A stretch of 64,000 nt of DNA from Pseudomonas citronellolis (lineage in GTDB: Bacteria > Pseudomonadota > Gammaproteobacteria > Pseudomonadales > Pseudomonadaceae). The position numbers were made by a program, and so were the translations under genes. This document shows, piece by piece, positions 1 through 8,478 of this stretch (the first letter of the stretch is position 1; every line of letters starts with the position of its first letter). The notes under the pieces were generated by a model. It had not been told where the DNA came from. It saw only the letters and a program-made list of their open reading frames with translations, and did no database searches. The stretch spans positions 126,620 through 190,619 of the forward strand of contig NZ_FOLS01000007.1 in assembly GCF_900112375.1 (NCBI RefSeq), given 5' to 3'.

Positions 1-2
1 CC

Positions 3-344
3 GAGACCACCGCCGAAGGCTTCCTGCGCGCCAGCAGCGGCGTGGACTGGGACGACGTGCGCGAGTTCTTCACCTACGAATGCGCCGAGGGCGCCCTGCC
101 CTACGAGGAAGGCGACGTGGTGCTGACCGCGCGCTGCAACGGCTCGCACATCGGCTTCTACACCTTCGACCGCATCCTCTACCGCGACGGCACCTACTAC
201 ATCTATTCCTACCGCAAGAAGCGCTACCCGGCGCCGTTCAACCTGGACGACACCAAGGAAGGCCTGAAGGACGTCATCCCGCGCTGGTACGAGGAAGGCC
301 GCACCGAGATGAACCGGGCGGACATCCTGCGCTTCATGATCTGA
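3..344 (+). CDS. 3' end of an unidentified gene (5' end outside the window)
   Basis: An open frame runs from the window edge to a TGA at 342-344, giving at least 113 residues with strong GC third-position bias, so this is the C-terminal part of a real gene. A GTG at 42 is internal and is probably not the start, because the frame stays open and gene-like upstream. The visible part is rich in aromatic and charged residues, including FFTYECAEG, GFYTFDRILYRDGTYYIYSY and a final RADILRFMI. No signal peptide, membrane segment or familiar catalytic motif is visible. I do not recognise the family. A good intrinsic terminator follows 21 bases downstream, so this is the last gene of its transcript. Confidence 0.75.
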   Translation, partial: ETTAEGFLRASSGVDWDDVREFFTYECAEGALPYEEGDVVLTARCNGSHIGFYTFDRILYRDGTYYIYSYRKKRYPAPFNLDDTKEGLKDVIPRWYEEGRTEMNRADILRFMI

Positions 345-364
345 AGCTCCTCCCCGCCCCTGCG

Positions 365-400
365 AAAACGCCGCGAACGGTTCCCCGTCGCGGCGTTTTT
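365..400 (+). terminator. Rho-independent terminator of the first gene
   Basis: The arm AAAACGCCGCG (365-375) pairs with CGCGGCGTTTT (389-399) and is followed by T residues. This is a classic GC-rich stem with a U-tract, placed 21 bases after the stop codon at 344. Confidence 0.88.
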
Positions 401-694
401 CATTTGCGCGCCCGCATTCCGTGAAGCCGGGCGTAGGCGGCACCATATTGAGGCCGCGGCGCCCGACTTCCGTGCACTTCTTCCCTCTGGCCACCTCGCT
501 CCATGGCCGCCGCGATGGTCGGGCCCTCGCGCCACGCGGGCCGTGCCGACCTACGGCACCCCTGCATCCAAAATTCCTGACGACATGGCCAGGTTCTTGC
601 TTCGTTCCGGACGGCGTGCAGGCGGTCGCCTGCGCATTTCGCGGAAGATTATTTTCTCTTTCGAATCAGATAGTTCAGAGTGTCGAACAATATT

Positions 695-704
695 TTGTAT
701 ACAA
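695..704. promoter_or_regulatory. Palindrome TTGTATACAA, possible GntR-type operator
   Basis: A perfect 10-bp palindrome lies in an AT-rich patch 70 bases before the permease start. Short symmetric TNGTATACNA-like sites are bound by several GntR-family regulators, so this is a reasonable operator candidate. No such regulator is encoded in the window. The regulator identity is inference from the motif shape only. Confidence 0.45.
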
Positions 705-774
705 GGTAGTAGCCAAACAGGAACAACCGTGTTTACAGTGCTCGGCACAACAAAAACAAGCGAGTCCTCCAGCC

Positions 775-2304
775 ATGAATGACCGTTCAGCTGTAGCGTC
801 TTCCAGCACCCGCCCGGAAGACGAGAACCTCGGTGTCGGCGCCAACCTGGCGTACGGCCTGCAACACGTTCTGACCATGTATGGCGGCATCGTCGCCGTG
901 CCGCTGATCCTCGGCCAGGCCGCCGGCCTGTCGCCCGCCGAGATCGGCACCCTGATCGCCGCGTCGCTGTTCGCCGGCGGCCTGGCCACCCTGCTGCAGA
1001 CCCTCGGCCTGCCCTTCTTCGGCAGCCAGCTGCCGCTGGTGCAGGGCGTGTCCTTCGCCGGGGTGGCGACCATGCTCGCCATCCTCACCACCGGCTACCA
1101 AGGCGGCGGCATCCCCGCGGTGCTGGGGGCGGTGATGGCGGCCTCGGCCATCGGCCTGCTGATCACCCCGGTGTTCTCGCGCATCACCAAGTTCTTCCCG
1201 CCGCTGGTCACCGGCGTGGTCATCACCACCATCGGCCTGACGCTGATGCCGGTGGCCGCGCGCTGGGCCATGGGCGGCAACCCCAAGGCGGCGGAATTCG
1301 GCAGCACGGCGAACATCGGCCTGGCCGCGGTGACCCTGGTCATCGTGCTATTGCTGAGCAAGCTGGGCAGCGCCGCCATCTCGCGCCTGTCGATCCTGCT
1401 GGCCATGGTGATCGGCACCGGCATCGCCTACGCCCTGGGCATGACCGACTTCTCCAAGGTCACCGAAGGCCCGATGCTGGCCATGCCGGAAATCTTCCAC
1501 TTCGGCATGCCGACCTTCCACCTGGCGGCGATCATCTCCATGTGCATCGTGATCCTGGTGACCCTGGTGGAAACCTCGGCGGACATCCTCGCCGTGGGCG
1601 AGATCATCGGCACCAGGGTGGACTCCAAGCGCCTGGGCAACGGCCTGCGCGCCGACATGCTGTCGAGCATCCTGGCGCCGATCTTCGGCTCCTTCACCCA
1701 GAGCGCCTTCGCCCAGAACGTCGGCCTGGTGGCGGTGACCGGCGTGAAGAGCCGCTACGTGGTGGCCACCGGCGGGCTGATCCTGGTGACCCTCGGCCTG
1801 CTGCCGGTGGTCGGCCGGGTGGTGGCCGCAGTGCCCCCGGCGGTGCTCGGCGGCGCCGGCCTGGTGCTGTTCGGCACCGTGGCGGCCAGCGGCATCCGCA
1901 CCCTGTCGAAGGTGGACTACCACAACAACATGAACCTGGTGATAGTCGCCACCGCCCTGGGCTTCGGCATGCTGCCGATCGCGGCGCCGAACTTCTACCA
2001 CAACTTCCCCGGCTGGGTGGAAACCATCTTCCACTCCGGCATCAGCTCCTCGGCCATCATGGCCATTGCCCTGAACCTGCTGTTCAACCACTTCAAGACC
2101 GGCAACTCGGACCAGCAGTCGGTATTCGTCGCCGCCGAGGAACGCACCCTGCGCTACCGCGACATCGCCGCGCTGAACGAGGGCGACTACTTCCTCAACG
2201 GCAGGCTGCACGACAAGGACGGCAACGAGGTGCCGGTGATCGACGAGGAGAACGAGCATGCAGAGCACGCGCCGCCAAGGACGGTGAAGGCTGCGGCGCA
2301 TTGA
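775..2304 (+). CDS. NCS2-family xanthine/uracil-type permease
   Basis: The product is a 509-residue inner-membrane protein made almost entirely of hydrophobic segments, matching the 12-14 helix nucleobase:cation symporter-2 family. It should import a purine (xanthine or urate) or uracil with a proton. The family signature QNVG is at residues 314-317 within QSAFAQNVGLVAVTG. That purine-type signature, together with the N-terminal LAYGLQHVLTMYGGIVAVPL, favours a xanthine/urate carrier over uracil. The ATG at 775 is chosen because it opens a typical NCS2 N terminus. The same frame extends upstream to 421, but that stretch is AT-rich, unlike protein-coding DNA here, and contains the promoter region. 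The gene stands alone between two terminators. Substrate is not resolvable from sequence. Confidence 0.9.
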   Translation: MNDRSAVASSSTRPEDENLGVGANLAYGLQHVLTMYGGIVAVPLILGQAAGLSPAEIGTLIAASLFAGGLATLLQTLGLPFFGSQLPLVQGVSFAGVATMLAILTTGYQGGGIPAVLGAVMAASAIGLLITPVFSRITKFFPPLVTGVVITTIGLTLMPVAARWAMGGNPKAAEFGSTANIGLAAVTLVIVLLLSKLGSAAISRLSILLAMVIGTGIAYALGMTDFSKVTEGPMLAMPEIFHFGMPTFHLAAIISMCIVILVTLVETSADILAVGEIIGTRVDSKRLGNGLRADMLSSILAPIFGSFTQSAFAQNVGLVAVTGVKSRYVVATGGLILVTLGLLPVVGRVVAAVPPAVLGGAGLVLFGTVAASGIRTLSKVDYHNNMNLVIVATALGFGMLPIAAPNFYHNFPGWVETIFHSGISSSAIMAIALNLLFNHFKTGNSDQQSVFVAAEERTLRYRDIAALNEGDYFLNGRLHDKDGNEVPVIDEENEHAEHAPPRTVKAAAH

Positions 2305-2309
2305 TGATG

Positions 2310-2340
2310 GAAACGGCCCCGGGAGGGGTCGTTTTCATTT
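2310..2340 (+). terminator. Terminator after the permease gene
   Basis: The sequence AAACGGCCCC, loop GGGA, then GGGGTCGTTTT forms a stem with one G-T pair and ends in a T-rich tract. It begins 6 bases after the stop codon. Confidence 0.85.
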
Positions 2341-2706
2341 AGTAGGGGTCGCCATACCTGTAGGAGCGAGCTTGCTCGCGAACAGGATTTCCCGGCGGCT
2401 GCGGTGTTGGATGTAAGAGCGCCCTCTCCCCAACCCTCTCCCGCAAGCGGGAGAGGGGGCTGTTCGGAGCGAATGGAGAGTTAGGAGTCATCCTGATACT
2501 CCTAAACCCCACCCCGTCATTCCCGCGAACGCGGGAGCCCAGCGACGTAGGGCGTATAACCGTTCGCGGTTATACGCCGTTTGACCTCACCCCAAGCTCA
2601 CGCCAAACCCCGCAACGAAGCCCCGCTGCAGAGCGCTCCGGACCCAACCACGTCGCCCGGGGCGGACCTTGGTGTATCGGCGTACAACCGCGAACGGTTG
2701 TACGCC
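2341..2706. repeat. Mosaic of palindromic intergenic repeats
   Basis: This gene-free stretch between the permease and the LysR gene is built from repeats that recur across the window. They are a REP-type element GTAGGAGCGAGCTTGCTCG (2360-2383), a CCCTCTCCC hairpin (2421-2460), and a TTCCCGCGAACGCGGGA hairpin (about 2515-2541). Two inverted copies of the GTAGGGCGTATAACCG element follow (2547-2578 and 2679-2710). The last two face each other about 130 bases apart, like a REPIN, and the second runs into the LysR stop codon. No coding potential was seen. Confidence 0.85.
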
Positions 2707-3579
2707 CTACGCCGCCTCCCGCCTTTCCGGTTCCAGCAGGCCGATGAAGGCGCGCAATGCCGGGGTGTCGGTGCCGCGGCGCCAGAACAGCCAGGTGGTG
2801 GCTTCGGCATGGCTGGGGGCCAGGTGGTGGATGGTCACGTTGCGCCCGCCGGCCAGGCTGTCGAACATCGCCTTGGGGATGATCGCCACCCCGCCGCCGG
2901 CGGCTATGCAGGCCAGCATGCCGTGGTAGGACTCCATCTCCATGATCTTGCCCGGCACCACGCGCTGCTCGGCGAACCAGCCTTCCAGGCGCTTGCGGTA
3001 GGAGCAGGTGTCGCGGAAGGCGAACACCGTCTCCCCCGCCACGTCGCGGGCATCGCGCACCGGCGGGTGGCCCTGGGCGCTCATCAGCACCAGTTCCTCC
3101 TGGAACACCGGGCGGCCGTCCAGTTGCGGGTGGTTGGCCGGGCCGTCGGCGAAGGCGGCGATGAAGCGCCCGGAGAGCACGCCGTCGATCATCTCGCCCG
3201 AGGGGCCGGTGGACAGATCCAGCTGCACCTTGGGGAAGCGCTGGTGGTAGCGCGCCAGCAGTTCGGGGATGCGCACCGCCGCGGTGCTTTCCATCGAACC
3301 CAGGGAGAAGCTGCCGTGGGGCTCGGCGCCGCTGGCCACCTGGCGCGCCTCCTCCACCAGGTCGAGGATGCGCTCGGCGTAGTCGAGGAAGCTGCGCCCG
3401 GTGGGCGACAGGCGCAGGCGCGACTTCTCGCGGATGAACAGCTCGGCGCCCAGCTCGCTTTCCAGCTGCTTGATGCGCGTGGTCAGGTTCGACGGCACGC
3501 GGTGCAGGCGGCCCGCGGCGGCGGTGATGCTGCCGTCCTGGGCGACGGCGCGGAAGAACTCCAGCTGGGTCAGGTCCAC
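2707..3579 (-). CDS. LysR-family regulator (PtrR/YneJ-like), divergent from the aldehyde dehydrogenase
   Basis: The product is a 290-residue LysR transcription factor. The N-terminal winged helix-turn-helix covers residues 1-60 (DLTQLEFFRAVAQDGSITAA and then RVPSNLTTRIKQLESELG). The remainder is a two-lobed effector-binding domain. A GTG start at 3579 is preferred over the ATG at 3618, because AGGAGAG sits 6 bases before the GTG and the protein then begins VDLTQLEFF, as usual for the family. It is transcribed away from a Sad-type aldehyde dehydrogenase. The same pairing, yneJ/ptrR with yneI/sad, is known in E. coli, so control of that gene is likely. The stop codon TAG lies inside a palindromic repeat (2679-2710). 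Confidence 0.9.
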   Translation of the reverse strand: MDLTQLEFFRAVAQDGSITAAAGRLHRVPSNLTTRIKQLESELGAELFIREKSRLRLSPTGRSFLDYAERILDLVEEARQVASGAEPHGSFSLGSMESTAAVRIPELLARYHQRFPKVQLDLSTGPSGEMIDGVLSGRFIAAFADGPANHPQLDGRPVFQEELVLMSAQGHPPVRDARDVAGETVFAFRDTCSYRKRLEGWFAEQRVVPGKIMEMESYHGMLACIAAGGGVAIIPKAMFDSLAGGRNVTIHHLAPSHAEATTWLFWRRGTDTPALRAFIGLLEPERREAA

Positions 3580-3612
3580 GTTTCTCTCCTGGAGAATGAT
3601 TCTTTCTGAATT

Positions 3613-3629
3613 ATTCATTTGTCATGAAT
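3613..3629. promoter_or_regulatory. LysR-type operator candidate
   Basis: The sequence ATTCAT-TTGTC-ATGAAT is a perfect interrupted palindrome of T-N11-A type. It lies in the 158-bp region between the divergent LysR gene and the aldehyde dehydrogenase gene, 34 bases upstream of the regulator's GTG. Position and form fit a LysR recognition site; binding is inferred. Confidence 0.6.
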
Positions 3630-3737
3630 GAAGCGCCACCTTACTTTCTTCCCCATGCCGGCGCCAGTGACGCCGGCCGGACAACCGACGCCGCCGACCG
3701 ACGGCGGCCAGCCCCACCTGCCGTGCAAGGACCTTCC

Positions 3738-5123
3738 ATGAACCAGATCGCCGCCATCCCCGCTGCCATCTCGCGCAGCCCCGCCACCGGCCAGGAACTG
3801 GCCCGCTACCCCTTCGAGGACGCCGCCCAGCTGGAAAGCACCCTGGCCCGCAGCGACGCCGCCTTCCGCCAGTGGCGCGAAACCCCGGTGGCCGAGCGCG
3901 TCGCCGTGCTGCGCAGGATGGCCGAGGTGCTGCGCGCCAGCGTCGAGCCCATGGCCCGCATGGAAGCCCGGGAAATGGGCATGCCGGTCACCCAGGCGCG
4001 CGGCGAGATCAACAAATGCGCCAACCTCTGCGACTGGTACGCCGAGCACGGCCCGGCCATGCTGGAAGACGAGAAGACCAGCATCGAAGGCGCATACATC
4101 TCCTACCTGCCGCTGGGCCCGGTGCTGGCCGTGATGCCGTGGAACTTCCCCACCTGGCAGGTCATGCGCGGCGCGGTGAGCATCATCCTCGGCGGCAACA
4201 CCTACGTGCTCAAGCACGCGCCGAACGTCATGGGCTGCGCCTACCAGTTGCGCGATGCCTGGCTGCAGGCCGGCCTGCCCGAGGGCGTGTTCGACGTGCT
4301 GAACGTGGAGCCACCGCTGGTCTCCAAGGCCATCGCCGATGAGCGCATCGCTTCCATCGCCGTGACCGGCAGCGTGGGCGCGGGCGCGGCCATCGCATCC
4401 CAGGCCGGCGCCGCGCTGAAGAAGTGCGTGCTGGAGCTGGGCGGTTCCGACGCCTTCATCGTGCTGGCCGACGCCGACCTGGACGCCGCCGTGAAGGCCG
4501 CCGTGGCCAGCCGCTTCGGCAACTGCGGCCAGGTGTGCATCGCCGCCAAGCGCATGATCGTCGAAGAATCCATCGCCCCGGCCTTCACCGAGAAGCTGCT
4601 GGCCGCGGTCAAGGCGCTGAAGATCGGCGATCCGCTGGCGGACGACACCTTCGTCGGCCCCATGGCCCGCTTCGACCTGCGCGACGAGCTGCACGGCCAG
4701 GTGCAACAGGCCATCGCCGACGGCGCCAGCCTGCTGCTGGGCGGCCACAAGCTGGAAGGCGAAGGCAACTACTACGCGCCGACCGTGCTGGCCGACGTGA
4801 AGCCGGGCAACACCGCCTTCGCCAAGGAAATCTTCGGCCCGGTGGCATCGGTCATAGTCGCGCGCGACGCCGAGCACGCCCTGGAACTGGCCAACGACAG
4901 CGAGTTCGGCCTGTCCGGCGCCATCTGGAGCGCCGACAAGGCCAAGGCCCAGCACATGGCGCGGCGCCTGGTCAGCGGCGGCGTGTTCATCAACGGCTTC
5001 TCCGCCTCCGATCCGCGCGTGCCGATCGGCGGCGTGAAGAAGAGCGGTTTCGGCCGCGAGCTGTCGCACTTCGGCCTGCGCGAGTTCCTCAACCCGCAGA
5101 CCGTCTGGATCGACCGCAAGTAA
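3738..5123 (+). CDS. sad: NAD(P)-dependent aldehyde dehydrogenase, Sad/YneI succinate-semialdehyde type
   Basis: The product is a 461-residue cytoplasmic aldehyde dehydrogenase, close to the 462 residues of E. coli Sad. That enzyme oxidises succinate semialdehyde to succinate. The catalytic nucleophile is Cys267 in FGNCGQVCIAAKR, and the general base is Glu233 in LELGGSD, with the usual spacing of 34. The PWNFPTWQ motif of the cofactor pocket is present. The ATG at 3738 is chosen for the AAGGA 6 bases upstream and because the protein then starts like Sad; the frame also reads back to 3624. The divergent LysR gene resembles the E. coli regulator of sad, supporting the substrate. Another short-chain aldehyde cannot be excluded. 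Confidence 0.87.
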   Translation: MNQIAAIPAAISRSPATGQELARYPFEDAAQLESTLARSDAAFRQWRETPVAERVAVLRRMAEVLRASVEPMARMEAREMGMPVTQARGEINKCANLCDWYAEHGPAMLEDEKTSIEGAYISYLPLGPVLAVMPWNFPTWQVMRGAVSIILGGNTYVLKHAPNVMGCAYQLRDAWLQAGLPEGVFDVLNVEPPLVSKAIADERIASIAVTGSVGAGAAIASQAGAALKKCVLELGGSDAFIVLADADLDAAVKAAVASRFGNCGQVCIAAKRMIVEESIAPAFTEKLLAAVKALKIGDPLADDTFVGPMARFDLRDELHGQVQQAIADGASLLLGGHKLEGEGNYYAPTVLADVKPGNTAFAKEIFGPVASVIVARDAEHALELANDSEFGLSGAIWSADKAKAQHMARRLVSGGVFINGFSASDPRVPIGGVKKSGFGRELSHFGLREFLNPQTVWIDRK

Positions 5124-5143
5124 AGCTATAGTCTTGGCTTTTA

Positions 5144-5199
5144 GCCCGCGCCGCTCTCCTGGGCGCGGGCGTTGCACGCCCCGGCACGGTGCCGGGGCG
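5144..5199 (+). other. Two consecutive GC-rich hairpins between sad and the GST gene
   Basis: GCCCGCGCC (5144-5152) pairs with GGCGCGGGC (5162-5170). Then CGCCCCGGCAC pairs with GTGCCGGGGCG over 5177-5199. Neither has a U-tract, so they may act as a weak terminator, a processing site or RNA stabiliser rather than a strong intrinsic terminator. Confidence 0.6.
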
Positions 5200-5219
5200 T
5201 CGCCATTTCAGGAGGTCCC

Positions 5220-5924
5220 ATGATCGAGCTGTACTACTGGCCCACCCCCAACGGCCACAAGATCACCCTGTTCCTCGAAGAGGCGGGGCTCGACTACCGC
5301 ATCCACCCCGTCGATATCAGCGCCGGCGACCAGTTCAAGCCGGAGTTCCTCGCCTTCTCGCCGAACAACCGCATGCCCGCCATCATCGACAGCGCCCCGG
5401 CGGACGGCGGCGAGCCGATCAGCGTGTTCGAGTCCGGCGCCATCCTCGTCTACCTCGCGGAGAAGACCGGGCAGTTCATGCCGGCCGACGTGCGCGGGCG
5501 CAAGACGGTGCTGGAATGGCTGTTCTGGCAGGTCGGCGGCCTGGGCCCGATGGCCGGGCAGAACCACCACTTCGTGCAATACGCGCCGGAAAAGCTGCCC
5601 TACGCCATGCAGCGCTACGTCAACGAGACCAACCGCCTGTACGGCGTGATGGACAAGCGCCTGGCGAAAGTGCCCTACCTCGCCGGCGAGCACTACAGCA
5701 TCGCCGACATGGCCAGCTACCCCTGGGTGGTGCCGTGGCAGCGCCAGCAGCAGGACCTGGACGATTTCCCCCACCTCAAGCGCTGGTTCGAAGGCATAGC
5801 CGCCCGGCCGGCGACCGTGCGCGCCTACGAGAAGGGCCAGGCGTATTCGTCGCGGCCGTCGGTGACCGAGGAAGGCAAGAAGATCCTCTTCGGCCAGACC
5901 GCGGCCAGCGTGAGCAAGGGCTGA
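5220..5924 (+). CDS. yfcG: Glutathione S-transferase, YfcG-like nu class
   Basis: The product is a 234-residue cytoplasmic thioredoxin-fold protein. The N-terminal GST domain begins MIELYYWPTPNGHKITLFLE, nearly the same as E. coli YfcG (PTPNGHKITLFLEEAGLDYR), and has the glutathione-binding FESGAI motif. The C-terminal helical domain holds EWLFWQVGGLGPMAGQNHHF, another nu-class hallmark. Nu-class enzymes act mainly as glutathione-dependent disulfide reductases or peroxidases, not as conjugating transferases. The ATG at 5220 has AGGAGG at ideal spacing; the frame extends to 5172 without support. The gene lies 96 bases after sad and may be co-transcribed. Its physiological substrate is unknown. 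Confidence 0.92.
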   Translation: MIELYYWPTPNGHKITLFLEEAGLDYRIHPVDISAGDQFKPEFLAFSPNNRMPAIIDSAPADGGEPISVFESGAILVYLAEKTGQFMPADVRGRKTVLEWLFWQVGGLGPMAGQNHHFVQYAPEKLPYAMQRYVNETNRLYGVMDKRLAKVPYLAGEHYSIADMASYPWVVPWQRQQQDLDDFPHLKRWFEGIAARPATVRAYEKGQAYSSRPSVTEEGKKILFGQTAASVSKG

Positions 5925-6304
5925 TCGCGGACAGAGTCCGCTCCTACGGTTCCAGGAAACACGGACGTAGGAGCGGACTTCGTCCGCGATTGCCCCGGCA
6001 ACGCCAGTGTTCCGGCCAGCAGCGGATAACCGCGAACGGTTATGCGCCCTATGTAGGAGCGAGCTTGCTCGCGAACCGCCAGTCTCTGGGTTCCCGCGTT
6101 CGCGGGAATGACGAGGGGGGTTAGGCGTTTCAGGATGACTCCGAACTCCCCACCCACTCCGAACAGCCCCCTCTCCCTTCAGGGCGGGGCGCGCAGCCGA
6201 GGGTTGGGGAGAGGGCGCTCTTGCATCCAACGCCGCAGCCGCCGGGGAATCCTGTTCGCGAGCAAGCTCGCTCCTACAGGTATGGGGAGCCCCCCACCTG
6301 CCGG
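5925..6304. repeat. Intergenic repeat cluster between the GST and chemoreceptor genes
   Basis: The two genes converge on 380 bases with no coding signal. The stretch holds an inverted pair built on GTAGGAGCGGACTTCGTCCG (about 5931-5990). It also holds a degenerate GTAGGGCG-type palindrome (6023-6052), two REP-type elements facing each other (6053-6076 forward, 6254-6277 reverse), a GGGTTCCCGCGTTCGCGGG hairpin (about 6088-6113) and a long CCCTCTCCC element (about 6166-6220). The hairpins may serve as a bidirectional transcription barrier, since no canonical terminator was found. Confidence 0.85.
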
Positions 6305-8443
6305 TCACACCCGAAACTGCCCCATCAACCCCTGCTGGTGATTCGCCAGGTCGTTCAGCGACTGGCTGATCTGCGCCGACTCCTGGGCCTGGCCCGACAG
6401 CGACTCGGTCACGTCGCGGATACCCGCCACGTTGCGGTTGATCTCCTCGGCCACCGCGCTCTGTTCCTCGGCGGCGCTGGCGATCTGCAGGTTCATGTCG
6501 TTGATCACCCCCACCGCCTCGCCGATGCGCTGCAACGCCGCCACCGCCTGCTCCACCTGGCTGACGCTGCCCTGGGCCTGCTGGTGACTGCTGTGCATGG
6601 CGGTGACCACCTCGCGGGTGCCGTTCTGCAGGCCTTCGATCACCTGGCGGATTTCTTCCACCGAGTCCTGGGTGCGCTTGGCCAGGTTGCGCACTTCATC
6701 GGCCACCACCGCGAAGCCGCGCCCGGCCTCGCCGGCGCGGGCCGCCTCGATGGCGGCGTTGAGCGCCAGCAGGTTGGTCTGCTCGGCGATAGCGCGGATC
6801 ACTTCCAGCACCGAGCCGATCTGCTCGCTGCTGGCGGCCAGGCCTTCGACCTGGGTCATGGCCTGGCTCATGTCGCGGGCCAGTTCGTCGATGGCGCGGG
6901 TGGTCTGGTCGATCACCGCCAGGCCGTCGCGGGTGGCGCCGTCGGCACCGCGGGCGGCGTCGGCGGCCAGCGCCGCACTGTTGGCCACGTCGTGGGCGGT
7001 GGCGCTCATTTCCTGGGAGGCGGTGGCCACCTGCTCGATCTCGCGGAACTGCTGCTGCATGCCGGCGCTGGTCTGGGTGGACAGCGCGGCGGACTGGTCG
7101 GCGGTGGCGCGGGCGTCCTGCACCGAGGCCTTCACGTCGCGGATGATCGGCTGCAGCTTGTCGAGGAAGCGGTTGAACCAGCCGGCCAGCTCGCCCAGTT
7201 CGTCCTGGCCCTGGTACTTCAGGCGCTGGGTCAGGTCGCCCTCGCCGCTGGCGATGTCGCGCAGCATGCCGGCCACGCCGAGGATCGGGCGCGTCACGCC
7301 GCGGGCGGTCAGCCACAGCAGGACCAGCACCACCAGCGCCAGGCCGACGCCGAAGGCGGTTTCCCAGAGCGCGCCGCTGAGGTTGCGCGCATCCAGCTCG
7401 CCCTGCAGCTTCAGCGACGGCTCCAGCAGCACCGCGCGCGGCACTTCCAGCAGCACGCCCCAGTTCTTCGAATCGGGGATGGCCTGCAGCGGCTCAACCA
7501 CCTGCAGCTTGTCCTCGCCCATCAGCGCCTTGGGCGCGCCGGCGGCCTGCACGGCGAGCAGTTCGGCGGCGTTGGCCACCGACTTGGCCAGCGGCTGGCC
7601 GAGCTGGTTGGCGTCCTGGCTGTCGCCGGCCAGCAGCCCGGCCGGGCTGAGGATGCGGATGGCGCCCTGGCCGTCGTAGAGCGCGCGGTCGCCGTCCAGG
7701 GCCAGTTGCTGCAGGCGGCTCAGGCTGATGTCGGCGCCCACCACGGCCAGCAGCTTGCCGTTCTCCATCAGCGGGAACACCACGGTGGTCATCAGCACGC
7801 GCTGGCCGGAGGCATCGTCGAAGTACGGGTTGAGCACGCAGGGCCGCAGGTTCTGCTTCGGGCACTGGTACCAGGTGTTGAACGGGGTGCCGTCGAGCAT
7901 CGCGGTGGTGTCGGCGATCATCGCCTCGGTCACCGCCAGGCTGCTGTCGCCGCTGGCCTTCTGCGCCCAGTAGGCGCCGAAGCGGCCCTTCTCGTTGCTG
8001 CCCAGGGCTTCCTGGCCGGCGAAGCGGGCGTCCTGGCCGTCGAGGGCCTCGGGCTCGAACACCACGTAGAGGCTGAGCAGCGTCGGGTTGGACTTCAGGC
8101 CATCGTGAACCAGCTTCACCAGGTCTTCGCGCAGCACCTGCGCATCGACGCCGTGCCGGGCGCTCTGGGCGCGCAGCTGGGCGACCTGGCGGCTGAACTG
8201 GTCGCCGAAGTGGTAGACGTCGGTGAAGAAGCGCTGGATGGTCTCCGCCTGCTGCTCGGCCCGCGCCTGCATGCGCGCCTGGGCCGCATCCTCGAGCATC
8301 TGTGCGTTGGCCGTCTTCACCAGTTGCAGGTTGTGGTTCATGCGCAGCAGCGAGCTGCCCACCAGCAAGGCCACGGTGCACAGCAGGCAGAGGCCGGCCA
8401 GCAGGGTGATCTTCCACTGGATCGAAAGGCGCGTCAGGAACAT
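6305..8443 (-). CDS. Methyl-accepting chemotaxis protein with large periplasmic (dCache-type) sensor
   Basis: The product is a 712-residue transmembrane chemoreceptor. Order: a first membrane helix (about residues 12-32, [20 protein letters not shown]); a roughly 320-residue periplasmic region, the size of a double Cache/PDC sensor; a second helix (about 355-375); a HAMP domain beginning [15 protein letters not shown]; and the signalling domain. The signalling hairpin tip [20 protein letters not shown], followed by [19 protein letters not shown], is intact, so it should couple to CheA/CheW. The ATG at 8443 has AAGGA 9 bases upstream. It lies 35 bases after an AraC regulator and an acyl-CoA synthetase in the same orientation, so the ligand may be related to the acid those genes handle. 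The ligand is not predictable from sequence alone. Confidence 0.93.
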   Translation of the reverse strand: MFLTRLSIQWKITLLAGLCLLCTVALLVGSSLLRMNHNLQLVKTANAQMLEDAAQARMQARAEQQAETIQRFFTDVYHFGDQFSRQVAQLRAQSARHGVDAQVLREDLVKLVHDGLKSNPTLLSLYVVFEPEALDGQDARFAGQEALGSNEKGRFGAYWAQKASGDSSLAVTEAMIADTTAMLDGTPFNTWYQCPKQNLRPCVLNPYFDDASGQRVLMTTVVFPLMENGKLLAVVGADISLSRLQQLALDGDRALYDGQGAIRILSPAGLLAGDSQDANQLGQPLAKSVANAAELLAVQAAGAPKALMGEDKLQVVEPLQAIPDSKNWGVLLEVPRAVLLEPSLKLQGELDARNLSGALWETAFGVGLALVVLVLLWLTARGVTRPILGVAGMLRDIASGEGDLTQRLKYQGQDELGELAGWFNRFLDKLQPIIRDVKASVQDARATADQSAALSTQTSAGMQQQFREIEQVATASQEMSATAHDVANSAALAADAARGADGATRDGLAVIDQTTRAIDELARDMSQAMTQVEGLAASSEQIGSVLEVIRAIAEQTNLLALNAAIEAARAGEAGRGFAVVADEVRNLAKRTQDSVEEIRQVIEGLQNGTREVVTAMHSSHQQAQGSVSQVEQAVAALQRIGEAVGVINDMNLQIASAAEEQSAVAEEINRNVAGIRDVTESLSGQAQESAQISQSLNDLANHQQGLMGQFRV

Positions 8444-8478
8444 GGGCGGAGGTCCTTGGAACGTGGGAGTGCCCCAGG

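Noticed and set aside
421-774. N-terminal extension of the NCS2 permease
   Set aside because: The stretch is AT-rich in part, encodes nothing like an NCS2 N terminus and contains the likely promoter and operator; the ATG at 775 gives the normal protein.
2341-2706. Protein-coding frames across the intergenic repeats
   Set aside because: The frames are made of palindromic repeats that recur at unrelated sites and have no ribosome sites or domain-like sequence.
3580-3618. Longer LysR start at ATG 3618
   Set aside because: It adds 13 atypical residues and lacks a ribosome site, whereas the GTG at 3579 has AGGAGAG at good spacing.
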